In this document: positions 1 through 11,849 of the stretch, piece by piece
How the letters are laid out: every line of letters starts with the position of its first letter
Numbering within the stretch: position 1 is the first letter of the stretch
DNA from: Phocoena phocoena
Lineage: Eukaryota; Chordata; Mammalia; Artiodactyla; Phocoenidae
Length of the DNA stretch: 64,000 bases
Assembly: GCF_963924675.1 (NCBI RefSeq)
Contig: NC_089219.1
Location: 148,944,288-149,008,287 of the forward strand
Reading direction: 5' to 3'
Made by a program: the position numbers and the translations under genes
The notes under the pieces: model-generated
The model's input: the letters and a program-made list of their open reading frames with translations, nothing else
What the model was told of the DNA's origin: nothing
Database searches by the model: none

Positions 1-118
1 TGTTATTGTGAATAAAACACAAGTCTGGATATTAAAAGATATTGGTTCAAGTCCTAGCTTTATCACCCAAGAATTTTGAGACCATTCAATATATTTTTCA
101 CAGAACATGGTAGAATTC

Positions 119-327
119 TTTTTTTTTTTTAACATCTCTATTGGAGTATAATTGCTTTACAATAGTGTGTTAGTTTCTGCTTTATAACAAAGTGAATCAG
201 CTATACATATACATATGTTCCCATATCTCTTCCCTCTTGTGTCTCCCTCCCTCCTACCCTCCCTATCCCACCCCTCTAGGTGGTCACAAACCACCGAGCT
301 GATCTCCCTGTGCTATGCGGCTTGTAT
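119..327 (-). mobile_element. 5'-truncated L1, 3' end only
   Basis: A T run on + followed by sequence closely matching the 3' UTR of the full-length L1 at 42401-42600 (shared stretches such as attgctttacaat and gttagtttctgcttt). The element lies on the minus strand with its poly(A) at the low-coordinate end, and stops in the 3' UTR. Small consistent differences from the full-length copy suggest another subfamily. I could not see a clear target-site duplication. Confidence 0.85.
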
Positions 328-595
328 GTTCTGAGTGGTGAATACAAAGACCACTAGACTAGGAATATTAGGGAATACACACCAAGTGTTTGGCAATGTT
401 CCTAACACATGGGAACTGTTCCATTGGCAGGATATTAGTATTTACCTTTGCATTAATGTTAGTATAGGATATGTGCTGCTAGGAAAACTGTTCATTGTTT
501 TGAAGCTTTTTTTCTTCATTTTTAAAGTGGGAATCGCTGTGTTTCCTAATTGATCCCATAAAGTTGTGAGGTGCTGTGAAAATTGGATAGGATTG

Positions 596-785
596 AAGAG
601 TCAAGATGCCTGTATTTTAGTCCCAGCAAATTCATTATCAACCAGCTGACCTTGGGGAAGTCATTTTTGTGGTCACTCCCTTAGTTTCTTCAACTGTATA
701 CCAAAGGGGTTAGACCAAATAATCTCTCAGTTTCTATCCAGCATTGGTATTCTTTGTCTAGAATCTCCTATGATCCCACAAGGGT
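596..785 (+). repeat. MIR-like SINE remnant
   Basis: Reads like a diverged MIR core: an acctTGGGgaagTCA block followed by a pyrimidine-rich 'tagtttcttcaactgta' block, in the usual MIR order. Diverged, so boundaries are approximate. Confidence 0.5.
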
Positions 786-1624
786 TAAAACTCTTTCCTA
801 GATTACTTATATTCAGGGAAGAGCTGGGTCTAGAACCTAGAACTGTCTAGTTTCTGCATATATACAGGATCATTCTGTTTAATGAGGTGTTCCAAGGCAA
901 CCTGAATGTCTGAAACACTCCATCTCAGTGACTCATTTTTAAACACCAAACATTGAAAATATGAGGTTTCTGTATAATGTGGGAAAAAAAGTATTTTTTA
1001 GTTAAAAGAGGAAGGGAGTTACTGTCTCCTGAGGACTAGCTGTCTGGCAAGATTTCAAATACTTCTTAGTTCCAATGGGTTGGAAATGCCACAACAACAT
1101 TCGTCCCGGTGTCATTTTCTTAGTTCCAGTCCCAGTAGCAATCAAGAAGTGCAGGGGAGTGTGGCAACAATGAAAACAAGAAATTAATCAATCTCTCTCC
1201 AACTGTACTGAATGGGGGAACAGTGAGACCAAAGCCAAGGCAAGATTATATTGAGAAACAGAGATGGAATATCTGCTCTATGTTTTATATCCATTTTATT
1301 AAAATAGCATTGGAAATTGAGTTGTCTAAAGAAATAAAAACATACATTCCTTTGGAGCTTAGATAGCTTTTAGTTTTCATCCATCACTTGAAACAAAATC
1401 CATGTCTACATTTATCTTCTATATGAACAATGAATCAATCATTTTTTATTGAATGTTCCTTTCCTCTTTGCCATGGTAATGACCAGTTTCTGCACAGTTG
1501 ATCAGGTCAACCAGGCTATTGATTTCATTTGGTCATTGAAATGGTCCCTGACTTAGGTAATTTCATGTTTTTTCATCTTATAAATGAAAATCATGCTCAC
1601 CTAGTGTTTCTAAAAATATGGGCT
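786..1624. other. Unassigned AT-rich DNA
   Basis: No recognisable gene, repeat family or RNA. No open frame of protein-like length, no tandem structure, no CpG-rich patch. Confidence 0.5.
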
Positions 1625-1790
1625 ATAATTTTTCTGTATCAAAATCATCAGTAGTGCTTACTATAAAGTTAGATCCTAAGGCCATCTCTCTAGTTCTAAA
1701 TCAGAATCCCTGAGGTTGGGGGTTCAAGAATCACCCTAGGATTAACACATTTCCCGTGTGATTCTTCTAAAGGTTACCAATGTCCTAACT
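1625..1790 (+). repeat. MER5-like hAT DNA transposon remnant
   Basis: The segment around 'aaatcagaatccctgaggttggggg' then 'agaatcacc' and 'gtgattcttctaa' follows the order of MER5 (nonautonomous hAT-Charlie). Terminal repeats are not clearly preserved, so the family call is tentative. Confidence 0.4.
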
Positions 1791-2109
1791 GCTAGACCAG
1801 TACCATCTTTCCATCTTCATTCTACTAAAACTTACTGCAACATTTGTCACTCTGGACTACTTCTTCCTTCTGGAGACTTTCTCTTCTTGATTTCAGGGAC
1901 ACTGAAATGTCCTCCTTCCAACTTCTATGTGCCTTCCTTTATCAGTCCTTCCCTTCCTCTGGGTCTCAAAAGGTAGGATAACTTGGCTGACAGTCCGAAT
2001 GTGATTATGCCTGAAAGGAAAAGGGTGGTTCCTTTCTTAAAATCAGGGCACTGTTGACAAAGAAAAGGAGAATAAGTACTGGATAGGTAAAAACCAAAGT
2101 TGTCCACTA

Positions 2110-2265
2110 CTGTACATGTCTATGCCTTTTGAGATCCTTGTGATCAAGAGCCATTTGTAATTTATATCTGAATCCTCAGCCCTTACTGTAGTGCCCACCA
2201 TGTAGGAAGTTTTCATTCAATCCCTGGTGAATTAATGAATGAATAAATTGAATAAACAAATGTCA
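2110..2265 (+). repeat. L2-like 3' end
   Basis: The order 'agtgcccaccatgtaggaag', then a Caat..tgaatgaataaa tail, is the degenerate 3' end of L2 (consensus theme: gcctggcacatagtaggtgctcaataaa, then tgaatgaatga). Strongly diverged. Confidence 0.4.
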
Positions 2266-2309
2266 CAATTCTAATTTGGGGGGTACATAAGCATTAACAT
2301 TGCTATTGA

Positions 2310-3020
2310 GATAGTTTCTTAGTCTTAGCTCTCTCTAATCCATCTTCAGAACCATCTTCAAAACAATAGATATTAATCATCTTTAATCTTCTGATTATAA
2401 ACATTAAATGGCTCCAAATATAAATGTATGCCATTGGAATACAACCCCCTCCTTCCTGTGTTCCCAGTCTACCTTTTTAATCTCAGCTCCTAACTTTCGC
2501 ACACAATTCCTTATAGTATAGCCAAGCCATGCCATTCTTCCTTCTATGAAGACTTTAAACTTTCTTGCTTCTACACATTGGCTTATGTAAATCCATCAAG
2601 CATAAATGATTTTTCCATCTTTGACAGAAAAACAATTCTATTCATCTTTCACATTATATTTCAGAAGCTATCTCTACAATCTATAGTTATTTAGTAAGTT
2701 CCTTCTAAGTGGAAGTCACAGAATCTGATATTGCAAACAGAAACAAAGACTTGTCCTTTGCTCTTCATGACCCCTGAGTTTAGGGGTTGCTTTATTAGGT
2801 AGACCTCCCCCTCCAGGTTTTCATCTCAGCATGTTGCTCCTCTGTGGTTTAGCTTAACACATCCCAATCTGTATTTAAACAAAAACAAAAAATAATTAGA
2901 ACAAATCCTATTCCTATGACTAGGCTGTAAGCTTTTTAATGGTACAGATCTAGTGCCTTATAGCTTTCAGGCTCTCAGAATGTTCATAGTAGTTTCTCAA
3001 CAAATACTTGTTTCGTGAGA
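2310..3020 (+). repeat. L2 LINE fragment
   Basis: Pyrimidine-rich L2-like 3' coding/UTR text, ending at about 2925-3015 in the typical order 'ggctgtaagctttttaatgg ... tagtgcc ... ctcaacaaatacttg'. Old and interrupted. No coding capacity remains. Confidence 0.5.
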
Positions 3021-3039
3021 TTGGGTTTAATCTTTCCTA

Positions 3040-3136
3040 ATCCCTTTATGAAGATTAGAGATGAAGAGAGTGAAGTCCAGAGAGAGTAAAGGACCTACTC
3101 AAGGTCAAATAGCTAGTTTATAGCAGAGTCCAAACT
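3040..3136 (-). repeat. MIR core, antisense
   Basis: Contains the antisense MIR core order: gatgaagagagtgaagtcc, aaggacctactcaaggtca, aatagctagt, agcagagtcc. The younger L1 at 3151 begins right after it. Confidence 0.55.
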
Positions 3137-3150
3137 AATACCTTTGCTTA

Positions 3151-3793
3151 CTTAAAAAAATATATATATATATTTTATATATATTTTAAAAAAGTTTTAT
3201 TGAAATATAGCTGATTTACAGCATTGTGTTAGTTCCAGATGTACAGCAAATTGATTCAGTTATACATATATATAAATATATGTATTCTTTTTTAATATTC
3301 TCTTCCATTATAGGTTATTACAAGGTATTGAGTATATAGTTCCCTGTGCTGTATGGTAAGTCCTTATTAGTTACCTATTTTACATATAGTAATGTGTATG
3401 TTTTAATCGCAAACTCCTAACTTATCCCACCCTTTCCCCTTTGGTAACTGTAAGTTTATCTTCTATGTCTGTGAGTCCATTTCTGTTTTGTAAACAAGTT
3501 CATTTGTATCAATTTTTTTAGATTCCATGTATAAGTGATATCATATGATATTTGTCTTTCTCTGTCTAACTTACTTCACTTAGTATGATAATCTCTAGGT
3601 CCATCCATGTTGCTGCAAATGGCATTATTTCATTCTTTTTTATGGCTAATATTCCATTGTGTTTATATACCACATCTTCTTTATCCATTCATCTGTCGAT
3701 GGACACTTAGGTTGCTTCCATGTCTTGGCTATTATAAATAGTGCTTCTATGAACATTGGGGTGCATGTATCTTTTTGAATTATGGTATTGTCC
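3151..3793 (-). mobile_element. 5'-truncated older L1 with probable TSD
   Basis: Antisense L1 3' UTR and ORF2 3' end. The text matches 42401-43010 in order, including 'ccatccatgttgctgcaaat' and 'ccattcatctgtcgatggac', but is clearly diverged. Possible target-site duplication: aatacctttgctta at 3137-3150 and aatacctttatttc at 3794-3807 (two or three mismatches). No intact frame. Confidence 0.8.
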
Positions 3794-3807
3794 AATACCT
3801 TTATTTC

Positions 3808-5106
3808 CTTGACATGCTTTCATTCAAGTTCCCAACTTTGTGTGAGAGAGGAGACCTACTTTTGAGTTCCAATATTTGTCCTTATCACATTGCATACTTA
3901 TATGTTACATTCTCATTGTCTTCATGTTTACAGACAAACTGTTAGTTTATCCTCTTGCTAATTCCTTTTCTTTCTCATGATTATTTTCATGATTTCCTCT
4001 GGACTTCTTTCAGCTCTGTCACACATATATCTCTTGCTGTGTACATCAAGGTTACAAACAGTATTCCATCTGTGGTCAACACATGATTTTGTACACAAAA
4101 TAATAATATTTTCTGTGCATTTCCAGTATCCTTTCAGATCGTGCCCAGGTAATTGCTGGTCTTTTGGCAGCAACAGCAGCACATGGAGTATTTAAGGCAA
4201 TGGATGCAAGGGTTCCAACATTCCTACTCTGGATTGTAACAGGTAGTGAATCCATCATCATATAAACATCCTCTGTTTTTATTTTTTTCTCTAAATGCAT
4301 TCCCTACACAAGCTCATACTGAAAGTCACAGACTAGATATCTGCTTGGTCTCACAGCCTGTAATTTACTCACCTTGGCTTGGTGTATTACTGCATGGAAA
4401 GGTTTAGTCCCATTTTCAAAATAATTCTTTTAGAAATAAGATACATGCCAGTATCAATATCCTAGAGGCTTTTCTGGTTTTGCTGTAACATATAGAAAAA
4501 CATCTTTTTTATTTCAGATTTGTTTCTTGTGTTTTACCAATGCTTTAAAAAACTTTCATGAAGTTTTTTCCCTTGTCCTTTCCATGCTTAATAAGCTCTA
4601 AAAAGTCCTTTAGAAAATTGACAAAAGATATCAGGAGTTTTTATAAAAATATATCCATTGGCTGTACATATTCACAATATTTACCAAGCTCATCAAATAG
4701 TTCTAGTAGATACATGAGATATGATTTCCTTTTCCAGAAGTACAATAGTTAATATTTACTTTTGTATTCAGTGAGCCTTCCCCCTTACTACAGAGTCTTC
4801 CAGCTACCTAAGGTAAGCATTACACAGGCTGCTCTGGAGCACCCTAAAAAGTGTCTAGTGCAGTGCCTGGGATATGGTGGTGTCAAGAGAGGTTAGTTGC
4901 CTTTTCTTTCGCCTCTGAAACTCAAGCCCTGATGGGTGACTTTGGTGCCATGATTCTCCACTTGTACTAATAGGTCTTTTCTTCTTTCTTCTCCATTTGT
5001 TCATTTGTAAAACCAGGGGTTTGCAATCAACTGCCTCAAAGGCTTCTTTTAAAATCATTATTCAAGGATTCTAAAACCTTTTTAGTTAGTGTTTTTGTTT
5101 CTTTCA
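3808..5106. other. Unassigned DNA between L1 copies
   Basis: No repeat family recognised with confidence. A short exon-like open stretch lies at 4138-4242 (see findings). Otherwise AT-rich without tandem structure. Confidence 0.45.
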
Positions 5107-5655
5107 GATATATACCCAGGAGTGGAATTGCTGGGTCATATGCTAGTTCTAATTTTTTTTTGGAGAAACTTCCATATGGGTTTCCACAGCTGTATCCATT
5201 TACACTCCCACCAACACTGCAGGAGTGTTCTCTTTCTCCACATCTTTGCTGCTATTTGTTACTTGTGTTCTTTTTTATGATAGTCATTCTGACAGGTGTG
5301 GGGTGACATCTTATTGTGATTTTGATTTGCATTTCCCTGATGATTAGTGAAGTCGAGCATCTTTTCATATGTCTTTTGGACATCTGCATGTCTTCTTTGG
5401 AAAAATGTCTATTCAGATCTTCTGCCCATTTATTAATCGGGTTGTTTGCGTTTTTTGACGTTGAATTTGCATGAGCTGTTTCCACTCCTGGGTATATATC
5501 CCAAAAAAACAAAACCACTAATTTGAAAAGATACATGCACCTCCTCAATGCTTGTTGCAGCTTTATTTACAATTGCCAAGATAGGGAAGCAACCTAAGTG
5601 TCCATCAACAGATGAATGGATAAAGAAGATGTGGTATATACATACACAATGTATG
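5107..5655. mobile_element. L1 fragment with internal inversion, 3' end lost
   Basis: 5107-5481 is antisense ORF2 3' region, from the 'acccaggagtgg' site up to 'catgagctgttt'. From 5482 the orientation flips to sense, and ORF2 text (atgaatggataaagaagatg) runs to about 5655. Both halves begin at the same ORF2 point, so 5107-5125 and 5482-5500 are perfect 19-bp reverse complements. This is the join expected from twin priming. The sense half stops inside ORF2 with no poly(A), so the 3' end was probably lost later. Confidence 0.75.
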
Positions 5656-5769
5656 TAGATAAATGTAAAATGGAGCTTTTTGAGCAAAAACCAGGGTGAA
5701 CAAATATCTCTTCTCTTGATTCCTCTATACATTTTTTATGTTCTTTTTCCTTTGTGTTTTTGTCTTCTC

Positions 5770-5881
5770 TCTCCCTTCCTTCCTTCCTTCCTACCTTCCT
5801 TCCTTCCTTCCTTCCTTCCTTCCCTCCTTCCTTCCTTCCTTTCTCCCTCCCTTCCTTCCTCTCTCTCTCTCTCTCTCTCTT
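5770..5881. repeat. (CCTT)n / (CT)n microsatellite
   Basis: About 110 bp of CCTT units with a CTCT tail, directly beside the L1 3' end at 5884. The proline/serine/leucine-rich frame read across it is only a translation of the repeat. Confidence 0.95.
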
Positions 5882-5883
5882 TG

Positions 5884-6184
5884 ATTTTTTAACACCTTTA
5901 TTGGAGTATAATTGCTTTACAATGGTGCATTAGTTTCTGCTTTATAACCAAGTGAATCAGCTATACATATACATATGTTCCCATATCTCTGCCCTCTTGC
6001 ATCTCCCTCCTTCCCACCCTCCCTATCCCACCCCTCTAGGTGTTCACAAAACACCAAGCTGATCTCCCTGTGCTATGCGGCTGCTTCCCACTAGCTATCT
6101 ATTTTACATTTGGTAGTGTGTATATGTCCATGCCACTCTCTCACTTTGTCGCAGCTTACCCTTCCCCCTCCCCACGTCCTCAAG
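5884..6184 (-). mobile_element. 5'-truncated L1, 3' UTR
   Basis: T-rich start then 'aacacctttattggagtata', matching the 3' end of the full-length L1. Extends through the pyrimidine-rich tract near 6160 that is the antisense of the L1 3' UTR polypurine block. Ends at a CTTT microsatellite. Confidence 0.85.
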
Positions 6185-6260
6185 TCTCTCTCCCTTTCTT
6201 TCTTTCTTACTTACTTTCTTTCTTTCTTTCTCTCTCTCTCTTTCTTTCTTTCTTTCTTAT
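6185..6260. repeat. (CTTT)n microsatellite
   Basis: Simple CTTT/CT repeat abutting the 5' truncation point of the L1 fragment. It probably grew from its pyrimidine-rich border. Confidence 0.9.
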
Positions 6261-6468
6261 AATGCAATCCCTGAATTGTGTCAAATTGCCTTTCATGGCT
6301 TCCTGCTTTTTAGATCTATACTCACAGGTTTTCAGAATTACAAAGGCATTTTAGAGATGTATGTTATAATAGTAAGAGCAACAAATCTTTTTAATTCTAT
6401 GTCTCAGATTGTGAGACTTTAGGAATAATCCTACCTTCTCTGATTCTCCATCTATAAAATGAAGTTTA

Positions 6469-6656
6469 GGGCTTCCCTGGTGGCGCAGTGGTTGAGAGTC
6501 CGCCTGCCGATGCAGAGGACACGGGTTCATGTCCCGGTCTGGGAAAATCCCACATACCTCGGAGCGGCTGGGCCCGTGAGCCATGGTCACTGAGCCTGCG
6601 CTCCACAACGGGAGAGTCCACAACAGTGAGAGGCCCACGTACCGCAAAAAAAAAAG
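6469..6656 (+). mobile_element. CHR-type tRNA-derived SINE
   Basis: Starts with gcttccctggtggcgcagtg, which holds a Pol III A box (TGGCGCAGTGG). A B-box-like GGTTCATGTCCC follows and the element ends in a run of A. Perfect 8-bp direct repeats (gaagttta at 6461-6468 and 6657-6664) bracket it. Compared with the copy at 13338, about 20 bp are missing between two copies of gagcctg(c/t)g. Family knowledge: amplified by L1 machinery. Confidence 0.92.
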
Positions 6657-6664
6657 GAAGTTTA

Positions 6665-8059
6665 TAATAAAAATAGTAAACATTTTTAGACTACACAAGC
6701 AATAGTAAAAAGCACACTGCAAATATTCCTACCAAAATATTGGTTATTATTATTATAATACAATCCTCTAGTCTTCTCATTGGCTGGGCAGTCCCTTGGA
6801 AATTGGTGTTTGGATTCATTTCTGAATTCTAGTTTGCACCAGAAGTTGCATTTTTAAAAAAATGGCCAGGACAAGCTTTCCTATCTCCACATGGGCTATC
6901 TTTCCCTTTTTGAAGCACAATGCCTGTGCTCTGACAAAGGCCTCTTTCCTATGATAGCCATTTGCTGAGGGTTTTGTCTGAGTGCCCATTCAAGCAGAAC
7001 GTGTGATTTACTGTTGGTTGTGAAGGTGAAAGAGATTTTGACAAGTGGAGAAATGGAGCTTTGTTCATTAACATGCAATCCTCTTTGTATGTATGTAGGG
7101 GGCGGGAGACAAAGTAGGGAGGGTTAGACATATGAGTTCTAAACTTGAAGCCTAATTTGGTTATGGAAACAGATCTGTGTCTGGCAGAAACACATGGCAC
7201 CCCCAGTCCTCAGCCATCAGTGTTTGGGAAGCCTGCTTCATTTAATTGGTAAGTCATTTGTCTTGAATTGTCTTCCACCAGCACTCTCTGTGAGGCAGCT
7301 GCCCACCTTGGCTAATTTAAATATGATTTAGCAGGATAGCCTCCCGTCCCTCCTGCCAGGACATTCATAGTACCAAATTAATGTTGATTGGCATTCCCCA
7401 CCCAGCCTTGGGTGATTCATAGATAAGATTCTGTTACTGATGTATGCCAGGAGGAGTCATATGAGGATATCTTTATTGCCTCCTTTTCACTGGAGAGGAT
7501 TTGGCCCATTACCCATGTGCTAATTTTCTTTATTTGTCTGTAAGATCTATTGTGTGACCAGCTGTCCTGCATGCAGGTGGGGGACTCCTCAAAGCCTTCT
7601 GGGCAAATTCCCACAACTCTGGGTCACTCTCCTGTTTTATCTTTCTCCTTTTGAAACAGGGCAACTAACCCTCCAAGTGACTGAGAAAATTATCTTTTCC
7701 CCTTTGTGAAATCTGATGGGAAGGTCATTGATTTGATTCAGTCAACATGCTTCTCAGGGTCACCTTTTCTGTGTAAGACATTGTTCTGGGTGCCATGGGT
7801 GATAGATATGTGGGGACACACTTGCCTTTAGGAACCAGGAGTCTACATGTGCCCACCGGTAACCAGCTACACTTGAAAATAAGCAAGAGCTGGAGCAAGA
7901 TTTTAGTGATGTTTGTACTTGAACCCTCACCTACTCTTGTTACTTAGATTCTAAACCTCAATCCATTTCTTTTCTTTTCCTCTCTTTTGCTGCAATTCTC
8001 CTTAGAGGTTGTTTCAGTTCTTCTTCCCTCATTAGCTTTTTAAGTTATTGCTTTTAAAA
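6665..8059. other. Mostly unassigned DNA; possible antisense L2 at 7735-7870
   Basis: No gene recognised. Around 7735-7870 the order 'gtcaacatgcttctcagg ... gtaagacattgttctgggtgcc ... ggaaccaggagtctaca' resembles an inverted L2 3' end. Short open frames here have no protein family features. Confidence 0.4.
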
Positions 8060-9560
8060 CTTAAATATAGAAAACTACAGACGATACCGTACCAATCATG
8101 TGCTTACCACTTAAAGAAAATACTTTTTCACATTTGACTGAGAAATTCATTAAAAATATTACTAGTAAAGTTCCCTCAGTTTTCCTTCATGTTCCAATGT
8201 CCTCCCTTTCTCTATAGAAGTATCATGACTATAGTATGTAGGTATCGAATCCATATTTTAAACTATAACTGCAAGTGCATTCATCAATAAAAAATATATC
8301 ATATCATATGTTTTTATTATGGAAAAAATTACATCAAACTGTAAACATTCTTCTGCAGCTTGCTCTTTCTGTCAGTGTTATGATTGCCATATCTGTATGA
8401 TTACACACAGCTCCATTTTACCTCTTTTAATTACTGTGTAATATGTCACATAGAGCTTTATTTATCTTTTCTTCGCCTAATGGATTTGACTTTCTCTATT
8501 TTTGTGTTTTGTTTTTGTTATGTATAACCAATAATACTTCACTGAATGTCTTGGAATATATTTGCATAGGAGGGAGAATTTCTCTAGGGCATATATTTAG
8601 AAGTGGAATTGCCAGGTCATAGGTTATATACATATACAATTTTACTAGATATTGCCAAATTGCTCTTCAAAATAGTTGTGCCAATTTATATTCTCATCAG
8701 CAGTGTTCAAGTGTTCTCTTGTCACCTCTTCCCTGCCAAAGGTTGGCACTCTCTGAGTTAAGGAACTTTGATGAGGTTAAAGAGCATCTTGTTGTTATTA
8801 GCATTCTCCTGATTAAATTGAGGTAGAGTAATTTTTCATTTTTGTTGTCACTGTGGTTTCATCTTCTGTGAATTGTCTTTTTGCGCCTTGCATTCGTTTT
8901 TCTATTTGTCTTTTCTAAATTGATTTGTAAGAATTCCTTTATAGTTTGGATATTAATATTGTGCCTGTTACATTTGCTGTAAATCTCTTCTCCCAGTTTG
9001 TGGTGTATCTTAATTTTGTTTATGGTGCCTTTTGTTCTACAGAAAGTTTATGTATTAAAGATTTCTATTTTTGTTATAGTTTACAAAAAAACACTTTCTT
9101 ACTTCAAGATTTTATTATTTTCTTCTACATTGTATTCTAACAGTTTTTAAAGGATTTTTTTTTCACATTTAGGACTTTTAGTCATTTGGAGTTTGTTTTT
9201 GACTTTGGTGGGTGTGGGAATATAATTTTGTTTTCTTTTCCATATGAAAAGATAGCTGTTTCAACATCATTTTGATTCCAACTAATTTTGGAAACCTTTC
9301 CAGTCATATATCACGGTCACAGATATATTTATATCTCTTTCTGGGGTTGTAATTCTAATGCATTGACTGTTTTTTTCCATCACTATGCCTATACCATATA
9401 ATCTTAATTTCTATATCTTTATCCAATTTTTTGTTATCTTTTAGGATACGTATATAATTGTAATTTTGGCTTTATGGATGTTCTGTTATTCTTTTCACTT
9501 TAACTTAAAAAATATGACAATTTTTTTTTATCTTGTATTATCTCAGTTTTAGAATCTTTG
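8060..9560 (-). mobile_element. Old L1 (L1M-type), antisense 3' part
   Basis: Antisense L1 3' UTR/ORF2 landmarks in order: 'agggcatatatttagaagtggaattgccaggtcat', then a cytosine-poor block with 'atattctcatcagcagtgtt', then 'cctgattaaattgaggtag' and 'taagaattcctttatagttt'. Much more diverged than the young L1 copies, so tentatively an L1M subfamily. Ends are approximate. Confidence 0.65.
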
Positions 9561-11128
9561 TCCTCAAATGGGTCCAACTCTTCTTTATCTCAATCGAATC
9601 CACTGCATTCTTGCTCACTTCCTTTTTATCAGTCAAAATAGACTATATCTTCAAATTTTTGTCAGAACCTGAATCTGAATCATAGTGTCTAGGATTTTGA
9701 TCACCAAATCAAAAGATCCCTATGTTATTTCTCCCAAGACATCTAAAGGCCACCATGGGATTCAGATGCCCGGTGATAATGCCCTGAATTTCCACAGCAA
9801 ACATGTTCTCAAAGCTCCCAACAGGTGACTTTCTGTAATGATATTACCTAATAGAAAGCCAAAATACAAATCAAGAAAGCAAACAATAAGTGTCCTAAGA
9901 GAAGTTAATGTAGAGTTGAACATTAGAAGTAAAGATCTATGAGGATTCACAGAAAGGTGATATTATATCTGGCGGAGCAATCAAAGAAAACTGTAAGTAT
10001 GAGAATGTTTTAGTTTAAGTTAGAAAATAGGCAAGATTTCACATGAAGAGATGGAAAATGGCATCGTGATCTAAGGAACCCATGAATAAATCTATGGTAA
10101 CAGGATATAAAAATGGAATTCTATGAAGTTTGTCTCAAGACCAAAGAGATGTTCTAGAGCACCTATATAGGATTTGCATAGAAGCTAGCCAAAAATCAGT
10201 TTCATGAAAAAAATATATTTTCAAGACATATTTTATTACTCATACCTTCAGTCTATAAAAGAGATTCAGAGAATTAGTTGAAGTGCTCTCCTTACCCCCC
10301 ACCCACCCCACACAATGGAGTAGGTGTGGGGGAGTACCTATTCCCTACCTCAAGACAAATGAGGGCGTCAAAAAAGATTTATTTATTATGTCTTCCTTGA
10401 CATGTTGGATTCTTGCTGACACTAGAGGGACTGTCCCTCTCAGGGCTAGCTAATTCCCAGTGATAATAAACAACTCACCTAGCAATGTGCCTTTCATATG
10501 TAAACCGAACAATCCAGAGCCTATAGGCTCAACCATCTTCTTTATCTGTCTCTGACATTCTGGACCACTATTCCCCTGCCCTAATCACCCCAGGGCAGAT
10601 AGCAGGTAGCTAGGGATATCTCTTCCACCTCAGAGCCCACTTAAATTATTCAGACTAGCTGATCCTAAGCCTGCTTGGTCTTTATGGATTATTCTTTCCA
10701 GTAGAAACCACAATAAAGACTCTTGTCCACCTTTTTCCTCTACACTTCTTCTGCCTCCTGACTGACCCTGGTGCTTCCCCACATGGCACTGCATGGCATG
10801 CTGTGTCTCCTGTTTCTAACAATCTGTGAATATAACAAATTTCTTCCTTCATGACAGTCATTTTCATGTCTTTCCATACCTGAGTAAAACAAATCTCAGG
10901 TACCGTTAAGACAGAAGACTATCTGGAAACTTAATATGGAGTATGGACCCTTGATGGATTGAACTCATGCCTGTGAATTCTAAAAGATAAGAGGCTGGAT
11001 GAGGGAGCCTGTAGTAGCAGCTACTGGGAGGTAACTATGCCATTTGGGTCCTCCAAAAAGCAGATGGCATGATAAGATCAAATGTGTAAGATATTTATTA
11101 GGAGAACCCCTGTGAAGGATAAAGGAAG
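9561..11128. other. Unassigned DNA
   Basis: No gene or family recognised with confidence. The last 150 bp (about 10980-11128) run without a break into the left arm of the inverted repeat and may belong to the same unclassified old repeat. Confidence 0.4.
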
Positions 11129-11794
11129 AGGGATCAAGAGTAGGCAGAGGAGAACTTTCCACCATGATATAGGCCTAATACCTGTGAAATGTGAGAGAGA
11201 AGGAAGAACTAGGTAGGAAGAGCCTCAGCCTGCTGCTTAGTTCTGAGAAAGTCTCAGGTAGACTGATGGAACATCCTTGAGCTAAAGTTGCCCATTGGAA
11301 GAATCCTGCATCAGGTAGTACTAACTGTTTTCTAGTACCTTTGCATGCTCGGTTATTGCATAAGAGCAGCCCAGGATAATGTGGCTTGTGATAAATGCCT
11401 TGATTGACCCAAAGCTGCAGCAGTTCAGCTGTGCTCTGCACAGTGGTTTCTCTTAAGAGAGATTTGAACGGAACACTTCCATGGCCATCACAGCCAGCCC
11501 AAATTGTATATTATTCACAAACTAGACATGGCCACTTAAGTGATATGCAATACTGCCCAGGAGATGCCTGGAGGTGTAATGAGATCTCTGCAGTAAAAGG
11601 CTGAAAGAGTACCTCCGAGTGCTCAAGGGCTGAGAGGGAAATCATAATTACCAACAGGATTACACCTGAGACTTTCTCAGAACTAAGCAGCAGGCTGAGG
11701 CTCTTCCTACCTAGTTCTTCCTTCTCTCTCACATTTCACAGGTATTAGACCTATATCATGGTGGAAAGTTCTCCTCTGCCTACTCTTGATCCCT
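11129..11794. repeat. 131-bp inverted repeat with 404-bp spacer
   Basis: Arms are 11129-11259 and 11664-11794. Reading the right arm as reverse complement gives the left arm over 131 positions with no gap and one difference (C at 11174 against A at 11749, where G would pair). The match stops abruptly at both ends. The spacer 11260-11663 is not palindromic and has no recognisable gene. The left arm runs on smoothly into both flanks, so the right arm looks like an inverted copy of it. The RNA could form a long stem. Not a known transposon TIR that I recognise. Confidence 0.95.
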
Positions 11795-11849
11795 AACCCT
11801 GCCCCTTTTTGTATTTTCTTACTCTCTTACCCAGTTTAGATTCCATTGT

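Noticed and set aside
5680..6354. Proline/serine/phenylalanine-rich frames
   Set aside because: Read from (CCTT)n and (CTTT)n microsatellites.
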